In this document: positions 7,787 through 16,373 of the stretch, piece by piece
How positions within the stretch are numbered: the first letter of the stretch is position 1
Layout: the number at the start of each line of letters is the position of its first letter
Translations under genes and position numbers: made by a program
Assembly (NCBI RefSeq): GCF_003388735.1
Contig: NZ_QUBQ01000006.1
Coordinates: 124,001-188,000, forward strand
DNA length: 64,000 nucleotides
DNA from: Paenibacillus paeoniae
GTDB lineage: Bacteria; Bacillota; Bacilli; Paenibacillales; Paenibacillaceae
Direction: 5' to 3'
Notes under the pieces: generated by a model
Database searches by the model: none
Seen by the model: only the letters and a program-made list of their open reading frames with translations
What the model was told of the DNA's origin: nothing

Positions 7787-9355
7787 TTAATCAGATTCCC
7801 CGTAATGCGACGGAGCGATACCCTTGATTTTCTTGAACATCCGGGTGAACGAGCTGAGATTCAAATAGCCCAGCTTATCGGAAATCTCAGTTAAGGTCAT
7901 GCCACTCCGGATCATGGTTTCGGCTTGCTCCACCTTAGCCGTCAATACGGCAGTGCTGAACGAAATTCCCTTCTCTTCTTTATAAATCCGGCTAAGATAT
8001 ACCGGGCTTACTTTCAAGTGCGAGGCTATGCCGTTTAAACTAATTTCCTCAAAGGGATGCTCCTGAATGAATAACTCTGTGGCATCGACGAACTTCTTTC
8101 TTTCATGACCGCTCTTCTCCCTGAATATCGGGTCCTGCAAGACCTGTATAGCATTGTGGAGCAACAGAACGGCTTGCGATAATGAAACGCAGCTCAGCAG
8201 CTCGGTTCTCTGGAATTGCGCTTCCGGGAGACGTCTCCCTGTCATTTGGGATATCTGCTTGAGTTGGAATAGAACGTCCTCCAGTACATTGAACACAAGC
8301 GTCGGCCTCGGATAAGGCGGACCAATGACCTGTTTCAGATTCGCTAGATGATCTTCCGCCTGCTCGAATTGAAAAGCGGACAGCTTGTTCATCATCGACT
8401 TTTTCCATACAAACACAGCATCGGAAAGCGTGGATTCGGGCGGGTTCCCCTGGAACAAACGATCGTCCTCACGATAATAGTTAAGGCTAAGCAGTTCGCC
8501 CGCTATACGGTCGTATTCTATCCACTCCCGCCAATCCGTAAATCGATTGCTTACCGCGATGGACAGGGAATAGCCGAGATACTGCAACACAGAGTCGATC
8601 AAGAGCTCCGGGTCGATATCCGTATCGTTCCCGCTCCGCAGCAGAACATGCCAGCGGTTGTCTTTGATGTTCTCCACGAACCCGATTAGCTTGCCTCGGT
8701 AAAGCTCCGCAGCCATATGATCGATTGAATGGCCGATTTTCACGACTTCCTGGGAAGTAAGAATCGAATCGCTCCGGGAATCGTTCAACGTTACAACCCA
8801 TGCCTGATATTGTCCCTCTTCGAGAAAATATTTAAACTCGCCCAATGTCTCTGCAAATTCTTCCGTCTCTGCACCGTTATACAATCCGTGCAACCAATCT
8901 CTGAGCAAGCCCGCTTTCCGAATGGATCTCGAACCTGCCTCCGATGTCGTTTCCTTTGGATGCTCATGGTTCGACACTTTGGCTTTCATCTTGTCTACTA
9001 ATTGCTTCAAAATACGTTGAAGCTCTTCGAGCTCCATCGTCGATTTCACGATGAAATCATGAACGCCCAGACGCAGCGATTGGCGAACTGTTTCGAAATC
9101 TTGATTGCAGGTAAGAATAATAAACTCTCCGTGAGGATTACGCGGCTTCACCTTCTCTATAAAATCCAGCCCGTTCATCTTCGGCAGTAAAATATCCACG
9201 AGCGCGATATCAGGCAAAAATGTCTCATACAGCTCTACAGCTTCCGCTCCGTCCCTTGCTTCGCAGACAACCTCAAGTCCCAATTCCGACCAAGGGATCA
9301 GCGATTTGATCCCCATCCTAACGAGAATATCGTCTTCGATAATCATCACTTTCAT
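7787..9355 (-). CDS. two-component response regulator, YesN/AraC type
   Basis: 522 residues. Residues 1-125 form a receiver domain (acidic pair EDD at 7-9, phosphorylated Asp54 in ALVDILLPKMNG, Lys near 104). A long linker domain follows, and the last 100 residues hold two helix-turn-helix motifs of the AraC family (ISLNGIASHLKVSPVYLSRIYK and LTEISDKLGYLNLSSFTRMF). Its start overlaps the stop of the sensor kinase gene by four bases (ATGA), so the pair is translationally coupled. YesN-type regulators activate neighbouring sugar-uptake operons, so the binding proteins and permeases downstream are the likely targets. Confidence 0.93.
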   Translation of the reverse strand: MKVMIIEDDILVRMGIKSLIPWSELGLEVVCEARDGAEAVELYETFLPDIALVDILLPKMNGLDFIEKVKPRNPHGEFIILTCNQDFETVRQSLRLGVHDFIVKSTMELEELQRILKQLVDKMKAKVSNHEHPKETTSEAGSRSIRKAGLLRDWLHGLYNGAETEEFAETLGEFKYFLEEGQYQAWVVTLNDSRSDSILTSQEVVKIGHSIDHMAAELYRGKLIGFVENIKDNRWHVLLRSGNDTDIDPELLIDSVLQYLGYSLSIAVSNRFTDWREWIEYDRIAGELLSLNYYREDDRLFQGNPPESTLSDAVFVWKKSMMNKLSAFQFEQAEDHLANLKQVIGPPYPRPTLVFNVLEDVLFQLKQISQMTGRRLPEAQFQRTELLSCVSLSQAVLLLHNAIQVLQDPIFREKSGHERKKFVDATELFIQEHPFEEISLNGIASHLKVSPVYLSRIYKEEKGISFSTAVLTAKVEQAETMIRSGMTLTEISDKLGYLNLSSFTRMFKKIKGIAPSHYGESD

Positions 9356-11172
9356 TCGGAATCTCCTCCATTATGATCGATATAAGGAAAAGTTAGTGTG
9401 ACAGACGTACCCTTGCCTATTTCGCTTCGAATTTCAATGCCGTAACGCGTGCCGTACTCCAATTGCAAACGACGGTGCACATTTTTCAACCCGATACCTG
9501 ATATTCTTTCCTCATCCTCTGTCCCATCCGTGTCATTTTGCAGCATTCCAGCAATGGCGGCTTCCTCGATACCGGCTCCGTTATCTGTGACTTCCACCCG
9601 CAACTGTCCCTCTTCCCTGACGCACGACAGCGTTAATTGCGGCGTTATCCCATCGAGATAAGCAAATCCGTGTAATATGGCATTCTCGACGATAGGCTGC
9701 AGTGTCAGCTTCAGAATTCTTGCGCTCTGAACTTCTTTCGGCACATTCCATATCGTTTCGATCTTCATGAAAATACGTTTTTCCTGAAAAGCGATATAGC
9801 TTCTTACATAATCCATTTCTTCACCGACGGTACTCCAGACCGTGAGCGATTTGCCTAACGTATAATTGAGCATACTGCTCAAATTGACAAGCGTTTGGGC
9901 AATCGTCTTCTCTCCCTTCATTTCCGCCATCCATCGGATTGAGTTGATCGAGTTATGCAAAAAATGAGGTTTAATCTGTGAGAGCAACAGATTAAGTTCC
10001 AGATTTGATTTTTCCCGTTCATCCGTCTGGATTCGCTCCATCTGTTCATTTATCCGGCTAACCATTTGTTGAATGCCTGAAAATAGAATTTCGATCTCTT
10101 CCAATCCCTTGTACTGGAATTGCAAATTTATATTTTGCCCTTGTACGGTGTCGTTGAAACGGATTTTGCGTACAGACTTGGATAAATTCAAGATCGGCAC
10201 CATCGCTTTTCTCGTGAAAATATACAGGATGAGTGAAATTAATACAATAGAGGCTACCGTGACGGTCAGCGTATGATTCCACAATTGTTTAGTCGGACTG
10301 GCTAGAAATTCTTCAGGCGTTAGGGCAATTAAATACCAGCTGAGAAAAGGGATATTCTGCACGGAACAGAAGTAGCTCTGCCCATTCCACTTGATGTAAA
10401 AGCTTTCGTATTCTCCCCCATTTTTCTTTGCCTTGGAAATCGCGTTTTTCGATAGTTCCTGTAAATGAGAGTCGTTTTCTTCGCTCGAAATGAGCAATTC
10501 TCCGTCTTCTTGGCTAATGAAGGCAAGCGTAGAACTGTTTAGCTGGATTTTGCGCAGCAGACGTTGAAATAAGCTATCGTTCACCTCTACATTCAAGAGG
10601 CCAAGAGCCTGATTTCCTTGTACGATATTTTTCGTAAAATATAAAGCGTTATGCTCGCTCGAAAGATCGTGGAAGTTTGCGCCTACATTACGATACATGA
10701 TGTTATTGTCATAAGGAATCCTTTCTTCGGGCCACTTAAACCCGCGCACGACTTGCTTGAACCTCTCGACTTCTGTATCGTGGAGGACGCTATCGCTGAA
10801 TACTTCCCCTTGATCATTCAAGATTTGAACGTATAAAGGCACCCTCAACCGATAGGCCGTGTTAAAAGACTTGAGGCGGTCCCTTACAGCTTTGTTGCTG
10901 ATGGAGGCGTTTTCATTGCGACTCAGCAATCTCTGCAATTCCTGATCCTGCGACAGAGTACGAATATAATCCTCGATATGATTCACATAAAAATCCAAGC
11001 TGATGGAGAGCGACTCCATGTTGCTGGATACCGATTTATCGTACAATACCTCCACTTGCTTAACTGCTCCTTTGCCCAGCATATACCCTTGGGAAAGGAC
11101 CGGAATAATGATAATGCACATGAGGAGCAGAATGAGCGTGATCAAATTCATTTTGTGTTTCATCCTAATCAT
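9352..11172 (-). CDS. sensor histidine kinase, YesM type
   Basis: 606 residues. A membrane helix at about 10-32 and a second near 300-320 enclose an extracellular sensor domain. A HAMP-like linker follows, then the His_kinase domain with the phosphorylated His in QIKPHFLHNSINSIRWM and a HATPase domain with N box VENAILHGF and G boxes DNGAGI and GIGLKNVHRRL. The start has GGGAGG eight bases upstream. The sensor probably detects the sugar, alone or bound to one of the tandem binding proteins. Many relatives have HFLYN; here the Tyr is replaced by His, which is a variant position and not a missing catalytic residue. Confidence 0.92.
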   Translation of the reverse strand: MIRMKHKMNLITLILLLMCIIIIPVLSQGYMLGKGAVKQVEVLYDKSVSSNMESLSISLDFYVNHIEDYIRTLSQDQELQRLLSRNENASISNKAVRDRLKSFNTAYRLRVPLYVQILNDQGEVFSDSVLHDTEVERFKQVVRGFKWPEERIPYDNNIMYRNVGANFHDLSSEHNALYFTKNIVQGNQALGLLNVEVNDSLFQRLLRKIQLNSSTLAFISQEDGELLISSEENDSHLQELSKNAISKAKKNGGEYESFYIKWNGQSYFCSVQNIPFLSWYLIALTPEEFLASPTKQLWNHTLTVTVASIVLISLILYIFTRKAMVPILNLSKSVRKIRFNDTVQGQNINLQFQYKGLEEIEILFSGIQQMVSRINEQMERIQTDEREKSNLELNLLLSQIKPHFLHNSINSIRWMAEMKGEKTIAQTLVNLSSMLNYTLGKSLTVWSTVGEEMDYVRSYIAFQEKRIFMKIETIWNVPKEVQSARILKLTLQPIVENAILHGFAYLDGITPQLTLSCVREEGQLRVEVTDNGAGIEEAAIAGMLQNDTDGTEDEERISGIGLKNVHRRLQLEYGTRYGIEIRSEIGKGTSVTLTFPYIDHNGGDSE

Positions 11173-11335
11173 CTAACAAACCTCCCTCAGGCACTCTCAT
11201 TCTATCGATTCCATCATTATACCTCAATAAAAAAAGATCATTCTGAATTTTATAAATGATTATTTTCGGAGAGGTTCCAGGATAGTAAATCAGTGAGCAT
11301 CGTAGAAGAATCAGAGGATGAATATTTTATGAAAG

Positions 11336-11656
11336 TTGGAGGGACTAGCCATTAGACGATCCGAGTGGAGACTATTTATTGTACTGAAAGATATGGAAGA
11401 TAAAAAAGCATATACATTATTTACAATTATCCATCTGCCACTTTACACAATCATATTCACTCTGCTTTTCAGCTCATATCAGACAATTACTTTTTGGGTT
11501 TTGGATATATTTTTCATCATCCACGCAGTACTACACCTGTTTTTTGAAAAACACCCTCGTAATGAATTTAAAAATACGTTCTCCAGAGCATTTATTTACC
11601 CCATGGGAATAATTGCAGCTATTCATTTGTTATTGCTATTTCTAATTTCGAAATAG
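11336..11656 (+). pseudogene. DUF6713-like small membrane protein, N-terminally truncated remnant
   Basis: The frame encodes up to 106 residues with three hydrophobic segments (LFTIIHLPLYTIIFTLLF, FWVLDIFFIIHAVLHLFF, FIYPMGIIAAIHLLLLF). From memory the stretch AIRRSEWRLFIVLKDMEDKKAY resembles the region after the first helix in DUF6713-type proteins, which normally begin with another membrane helix. Here an in-frame TGA at 11330 cuts off that part, and the only start is a TTG with no convincing ribosome site. I read it as a decayed copy, though translation from the ATG near 11393 is possible. Confidence 0.45.
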
Positions 11657-11763
11657 GGACCATAAATGCGGTCCGCATACAGCGGTTCCAAGGTTAGCGT
11701 TCGCCAGCCCCGTTCGGGACTTTCCCCCTAGAAATAACGTCCATGCCAGATGTACACAAACTA

Positions 11764-11797
11764 AAAGCTTGAGCTGCATACGCTCAAGCTTTTTTTA
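11764..11797 (+). terminator. intrinsic terminator
   Basis: Eleven-base arms AAAGCTTGAGC and GCTCAAGCTTT enclose a seven-base loop and are followed by a T-rich run. It is about 105 bases after the small membrane-protein remnant. The sequence between them (11657-11763) contains only a weak hairpin and no gene that I can see. Confidence 0.75.
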
Positions 11798-11930
11798 TTT
11801 CGAAGCTAAATATGATTTTTCATAATCGTCGCATACTCACTTCCGGTAAATGTGCCCAGATAATGGTGTTGATATACAGCGATGAACGAGGCAACGGACA
11901 CGTTTTAATTCAGTCTATATATTATATAAA

Positions 11931-12395
11931 TTATTTTTTATTAGAAATTATTCCATCAAGAAACTTATCTGCATCACTATTGAATTTCCATGAAATACCA
12001 AACTTATCAACCAGCATTCCAAAACACGAAGACCAAGGAGTATTAGATAACGGCATCAAAACATGGCCGCCAACCGATAATTTATTAAAGTATTGTTCCA
12101 GTTGTTGTTTATCATCAATGACTAGACTGATCAGTACATTATTTCCTTTTATCAACTCGCCTGTTACCGTCTTCATGGAAGGCAAAATGTCCGACATCAT
12201 GAGCTTCCCGCCTGCGAATTGTATGGAAGACTCCATGATCATATTTAACTCATTTTCCGGCAGGGGATAGTTTGGATCTTGCGGAATATCCCCAAACTTT
12301 ACTTGTTTCACTTCAATTGCGCTTAAAGCCTCCGAATAAAATTCAATGACTTGTTCTGCAATTCCATCGAAATTCAAATAGGCAATAGCTGACAT
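11931..12395 (-). CDS. VOC-superfamily (PhnB/glyoxalase-like) protein
   Basis: 154 residues from the ATG at 12395, which has AAGGAGG eight to nine bases upstream; the longer frame to 12452 lacks this. The N-terminus MSAIAYLNFDGIAEQVIEFY and the pattern of two beta-alpha-beta-beta-beta modules, with SDILPSM in the middle and MPLSNTPWSSCFGMLVDKFGISW near the end, match PhnB-type VOC proteins. Such proteins are small cytosolic metal-binding or resistance-type proteins, and no specific reaction can be assigned. It is transcribed divergently from a WYL-domain regulator, which is the probable controller. Confidence 0.8.
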   Translation of the reverse strand: MSAIAYLNFDGIAEQVIEFYSEALSAIEVKQVKFGDIPQDPNYPLPENELNMIMESSIQFAGGKLMMSDILPSMKTVTGELIKGNNVLISLVIDDKQQLEQYFNKLSVGGHVLMPLSNTPWSSCFGMLVDKFGISWKFNSDADKFLDGIISNKK

Positions 12396-12443
12396 AAAGC
12401 AATACCTCCTTCTTGTGATAAATGTAGTATAATCTACAAAAGG

Positions 12444-12459
12444 TGACAGCATGATGTCA
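12444..12459. promoter_or_regulatory. candidate operator of the WYL regulator
   Basis: The inverted repeat TGACA-N6-TGTCA lies between the divergent VOC and WYL-regulator genes. A -10-like TATACT for the VOC gene (minus strand, 12427-12432) is positioned so that this repeat falls near its -35. Palindromes of this type are common binding sites for YafY-like regulators. The function is inferred from position. Confidence 0.4.
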
Positions 12460-12471
12460 TCATTCTAAAAT

Positions 12472-12507
12472 GAAGTAGAGAAAGAAGATGAAGTAGAGAA
12501 AGAAGAT
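12472..12507. repeat. perfect 18-base tandem duplication
   Basis: The unit GAAGTAGAGAAAGAAGAT occurs twice without a gap in the leader of the WYL-regulator gene, ending nine bases before its start. The purine-rich repeat creates several weak ribosome-site-like stretches. It probably arose by replication slippage. Confidence 0.9.
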
Positions 12508-12515
12508 GAGGACAT

Positions 12516-13427
12516 ATGGACAAGGTTGAGAGACTTATTTCCATCATTATGATATTGCTGAAAAAGAACATCGTTTCAACAAACGAATTCGCGCAATTAT
12601 TTCATGTTTCCAAAAGAACGATTCTTCGCGATATGGAAACACTGAGCTTATCCAACATCCCGATCTATGCTATCCATGGAGTTAATGGCGGCTACGGTAT
12701 TATGGATGAATACAAGGTTGATAAACGTCTGTTAAGCAGCTCCGACTTAGAGAATATATTAACTGCCCTCGGCGGATTGGAACAAATTCTAATTAGCGAA
12801 GAAGTTGAAATTACTATCAAAAAAATAGAAGCGATGGTTAGCCCATTAGCTCTGAAAAGTTCAATGCAGCTGTCCTTTTATAATTGGGAGGGGCGGTCTG
12901 AGATTATTCAAACCTTGAAGACGTTTCAAGAATCCATATTAAAGAGAAGGCTAGTTTCATTTGACTATATAGATAAAAATGGCGCCACGTCGAATAGAAT
13001 GGTCGAGCCCTATCAACTTCATTTTAGCGAAACGAGTTGGTATCTGAGAGGATATTGTTTAGATCGTATGAGCTATAGAACATTTAAATTATCTCGGATC
13101 GATAAGCTTAATATGGATGAAAAAACATTTGACCCTAGAGAATATGTAATAGAACAAACACGCGAAGCAAGTTATCAACCGCAGCTAGTCGCTATCAAGG
13201 CATTGATTTCGCCAAGCATAAAAGATCAATTCATTGAAAGATACGGTCGAAAGAGTATTGAAACCTATAGCTCTGAATTTCTATTAGCAACTATTAATGT
13301 CCCTCAAAACAGTACAGGATTTCAATTCTTAGCAAGTTTCGGCACAAATCTAAAAATCGTAGAGCCCAAATCATACGTGGAAGGATTTCGAGTTTATTTA
13401 AATGAAATGTTGGATAGCTATGCTTGA
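12516..13427 (+). CDS. YafY-family transcriptional regulator (HTH and WYL domains)
   Basis: 303 residues. Residues 1-60 form a winged helix-turn-helix (LIKKNIVSTNEFAQLFHVSKRTILRDMETL at roughly 15-45). Residues 140-215 form a WYL domain with SWYLRGYCLDRMSYRTFKLSRI, and a WCX-like C-terminal extension follows. WYL domains sense nucleic-acid or small-molecule ligands and turn such proteins into repressors or activators. The gene is divergent from the VOC gene and an operator-like palindrome lies between them. The purine-rich leader (AGAAGATGAGG) serves as ribosome site. Confidence 0.9.
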   Translation: MDKVERLISIIMILLKKNIVSTNEFAQLFHVSKRTILRDMETLSLSNIPIYAIHGVNGGYGIMDEYKVDKRLLSSSDLENILTALGGLEQILISEEVEITIKKIEAMVSPLALKSSMQLSFYNWEGRSEIIQTLKTFQESILKRRLVSFDYIDKNGATSNRMVEPYQLHFSETSWYLRGYCLDRMSYRTFKLSRIDKLNMDEKTFDPREYVIEQTREASYQPQLVAIKALISPSIKDQFIERYGRKSIETYSSEFLLATINVPQNSTGFQFLASFGTNLKIVEPKSYVEGFRVYLNEMLDSYA

Positions 13428-13489
13428 ACAGCTCGGTTGGCGCTAAAAAGAAGGCATAGGAGGATTCTGCAACTAAAGTTGTGCAAATA

Positions 13490-13537
13490 AACAAAGAATA
13501 CCATCCTTCAAGTGGACGGTATTCTTTGTTTGGTTTT
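13490..13537 (+). terminator. intrinsic terminator after the WYL regulator
   Basis: Thirteen-base perfect arms (AACAAAGAATACC and GGTATTCTTTGTT) enclose a 15-base loop, followed by TGGTTTTT. It is 63 bases after the stop codon of the regulator. Confidence 0.85.
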
Positions 13538-13624
13538 TACAGCATGAGGCATAAGGATCGTCCTAGTGACAGAGATCGCTCCGAAGACATTGGGCTCAAC
13601 TATCTTAAAGGGCCTCGTCAACAG

Positions 13625-14554
13625 TTAATTTGATTTAGAAGGAGATTGTCGAAAAGGGGTAAGAAACGCCTTGGGAATCTCTGTTTCAAAACGCACTAGA
13701 TGGCCTTTTGTAGGATGTATAAAAGCTAACACTTGAGCATGAAGACCAAGTCGTTTAATGGCATTTGACTTCGAGCCATATTTTTTATCCCCTACAATGG
13801 GATGCCCTATGTCTTGCATGTGGACCCGTATTTGATTTTTCCGCCCTGTTTCGAGTCGGACCTCCGATAAGGTAAAGTTACTATTGGATTGAATGATTTT
13901 GTAATGTGTCACAGCGTGTTGACCGTCATTCGGACGATGGCTGGAATACATTTTTAGTGTGCTGCTTTCTTTCAACCAAGACGAAATGGTACCTTCCGTT
14001 TTCTTGATCTTTCCTTCAACCAATGCAATGTATGTACGCTCCTTTACGGTGTCCTGCCAGGAGTTCTGAAGCAATTGCTGAACCCTCTCGCTCTTGGCGA
14101 ACATCATCACACCGGAAGTATCTCGATCCAGACGATGAACGACAAAAACCCTGCTTCCAGGATCTTTAACTCGAACATGCGCCATTAGCTGCCGATAGGC
14201 TGTCATATCGTTTTCTTGAGGAGAAGCGATCGACAGCAAACCGGCATTCTTCTGGATGACGATAATATCCTCGTCCTCATGCAGGATAGATAGCCCGACG
14301 AACAGCGGTTCTTCAGCAGCCCTATCCTTTCGAATGGTAACCGTTTGTCCAGGCACAAGGGGATAATTGTATTCTGTCACGACCCGATCGTTGACCGATA
14401 CTTGTCCGCGGGCTAATATGGCTTTAACAGAGTTCCGACCGAGCTTGGATTGTTTTTGCAATAAAAAAAGCAGCAGTTCCGTCGGTTCTTTGACCGTATA
14501 TTGACTGAAATTGGGACGGTTGACTTTAGAGTGGTTCGTTTTTTTCTTATGCAT
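13625..14554 (-). CDS. RluA-family RNA pseudouridine synthase
   Basis: 309 residues starting at an ATG preceded by AGGAGG. An S4 RNA-binding domain occupies about residues 22-85 (GRNSVKAILARGQVSVNDRVV). The catalytic domain follows, with the HRLDRDTSGVMMFAK motif whose catalytic Asp is residue 143, and the later GRKNQIRVHMQDIGHPIVGDKKYG motif. These enzymes isomerise uridine to pseudouridine in rRNA or tRNA. The specific target base cannot be told from sequence alone. Confidence 0.93.
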   Translation of the reverse strand: MHKKKTNHSKVNRPNFSQYTVKEPTELLLFLLQKQSKLGRNSVKAILARGQVSVNDRVVTEYNYPLVPGQTVTIRKDRAAEEPLFVGLSILHEDEDIIVIQKNAGLLSIASPQENDMTAYRQLMAHVRVKDPGSRVFVVHRLDRDTSGVMMFAKSERVQQLLQNSWQDTVKERTYIALVEGKIKKTEGTISSWLKESSTLKMYSSHRPNDGQHAVTHYKIIQSNSNFTLSEVRLETGRKNQIRVHMQDIGHPIVGDKKYGSKSNAIKRLGLHAQVLAFIHPTKGHLVRFETEIPKAFLTPFRQSPSKSN

Positions 14555-14744
14555 AATCGGGACCTCCTGCTTCAGTTGGCTAGTGAACAGTACTCAACAT
14601 GACTAGTCTGCTTGTCCGTCATCTTTTTCAAGCGAATCTGTCACTTCTCATTTCTTTATTTTCGCACCATCACTATTATTACACACTCCAGAAGTTTGGC
14701 GTGCTATTAATTAGATTACTCCTCATTCAACAGCTTCTTTAGTG

Positions 14745-14996
14745 TGGCAATATCGTTAATCGAAACTAAGTTCCTCCGCACACGTCCCTCGAAGAAACGA
14801 GGTCGATACCGCTAGCCTGTGCATTATCGCGTGCGTCTCGAACAGCCTCTGGAATAAGCTCAATTCCCCTTACTTCACGGGCATCCTGCGTAAGCCATAT
14901 CACGATTGTAGTATCCTGCTCCCTCGCCATTAATGCTAATTCGCTTAATCGTAACAACAATACGATCAGCAGCTTTCACTTCTTCTGCATATAAAT
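14745..14996 (-). pseudogene. decayed RlmCD/TrmA-type RNA m5U methyltransferase remnant
   Basis: Reading the minus strand from about 14992, one frame gives YAEEVKAADRIVVTIKRISI and then NGEGAGYYNRD, which is the TRAM-domain opening of RlmCD-type methyltransferases. The match then jumps, in another frame, to AREVRGIELIPEAVRDARDN followed by AQASGI, which is the SAM-binding motif that lies several hundred residues later in an intact enzyme. Frame changes follow and no methyltransferase catalytic Cys region remains. The middle of the gene has therefore been deleted and what is left has frameshifts. The residual 64-codon open frame is not a functional gene. Confidence 0.7.
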
Positions 14997-15253
14997 GTTA
15001 ATGTAATGAGGGGGTGCCTTCGTCTTGCCGCTGTTCAGGCCTGTATGGGATATCTGACCTTCCCTTTCCCCTCTGTTTCTTGCATCTTTTCGCTTGGTAT
15101 CGCCTTAGTAATGATCCGATCGTCGTTCTTCATTTATTGTCATCATGTGCTCGCTCCGTTTCCACTCTTGGTACATTCACTATACCATAGCGTATTCCCA
15201 ATCCCAACGGTAGCAGCAGCCAGTTGCCTCTATTCAGAGCTAACAACAGTATC

Positions 15254-15307
15254 AAAAAAAGGCGCAGAACGCTCAAAGGGGGTATTCCCTTTCCAAGCGC
15301 CAGCGCC
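15254..15307 (-). terminator. intrinsic terminator after the M42 peptidase
   Basis: On the minus strand, GGCGC and GCGCC close a bulged stem whose inner part pairs AAAGGG with CCCTTT, followed by seven T. It begins 13 bases after the peptidase stop codon. The stretch from here to the methyltransferase remnant (about 14997-15253) shows no gene. Confidence 0.75.
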
Positions 15308-15320
15308 TTCAAATTTCCTG

Positions 15321-16373
15321 TTAGTCTTCCATTACATAAGCAATAAGCAACGCAGCCGTATTCACGACCGCTTCCTCATGCGTGCGCTCCATGCCATGAG
15401 AAGCATGTACTCCCGGTCCCATCAACGCAGCACGAATATTGCTTCCTCCTCTTAAGGCTGCCGATGCATCCGAGCCATAATAAGGATAAATATCCACTGC
15501 ATGGGGAATGCCTTCCCGCTTCGCCAATTCAATAAGACGCGTCGTCATCTCATAGTCGTACGGACCGGAAGAATCCTTTGCACAGATGGACACATCCTTC
15601 TCCGTCGCTGAGAGATCGTCACCGAGGGCACCCATGTCTAACGCAAGCAGCTCCGTAATATCTGACGGAATGTAAGCACAGCCATGTCCTACTTCTTCAT
15701 AAGTGGAGATCAGCAGCTTTACGGTGTACATCGGCGTCTTTCCTTCTCGCTTAAGCCATTCGAGGAATCCGAGCAGCGCCGCTACGCTTGCCTTGTCATC
15801 CAGATGGCGGGACTTGATCCAGCCGTTCGGCAATACACGAGTCCGGGGATCCCACGAAATAAAGTCGCCTACCGAAATGCCCAGCTTAAGCGTATCTTCT
15901 TTGGATGCAACGGATTCATCGATACGAATCTCCATATTCTGTTCTTCCCGCTTCATATCGCGAGCCTCGCTGTAGACATGCACCGAAGGCTTGGTCGTGA
16001 GTACTGTCCCTTCATACTTACGTCCATCCCTTGTATGGATGACACAATACTCACCCTCTACCGTCCCCATCGCATAACCGCCAACAGGTGTAAAACGGAT
16101 CATTCCATTCGATTTAATGGAACGAACCATCGCCCCCAACGTATCCACATGCGCGGACACGCCAATGACCTTATCCGTTCGTTCTCCCGGAATCGTAATG
16201 ATACCCGTTCCTTTGGGCGTTTGCTCCATGGTATAACCCATGCTTTCAACTTCCTTACGCAATTCATCCATAATCGCCATGCAATAGCCACTCGGGCTCG
16301 GTATACTTAGAAGATGGCTTAGCTGACGAGTCATATATTCCCGATCGAGCTTCGGTTTTAATGCGGTAGACAT
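15321..16373 (-). CDS. M42-family metallo-aminopeptidase
   Basis: 350 residues from the ATG at 16373, which has AAGGAGTGAG upstream; a longer frame to 16445 is unsupported. The dinuclear metal centre is visible as AHVDTLGAM, HLDDKASVAALLG, the STYEEVGHG Glu pair and ALDMGALGDD, with the last metal-binding His in GPGVHASHGMERTHEEA. M42 peptidases (glutamyl aminopeptidase/TET-like) form large cytosolic assemblies that trim peptides. Family members were once annotated as endoglucanases, but the motifs here are those of peptidases. It is followed by its own terminator. Confidence 0.9.
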   Translation of the reverse strand: MSTALKPKLDREYMTRQLSHLLSIPSPSGYCMAIMDELRKEVESMGYTMEQTPKGTGIITIPGERTDKVIGVSAHVDTLGAMVRSIKSNGMIRFTPVGGYAMGTVEGEYCVIHTRDGRKYEGTVLTTKPSVHVYSEARDMKREEQNMEIRIDESVASKEDTLKLGISVGDFISWDPRTRVLPNGWIKSRHLDDKASVAALLGFLEWLKREGKTPMYTVKLLISTYEEVGHGCAYIPSDITELLALDMGALGDDLSATEKDVSICAKDSSGPYDYEMTTRLIELAKREGIPHAVDIYPYYGSDASAALRGGSNIRAALMGPGVHASHGMERTHEEAVVNTAALLIAYVMED

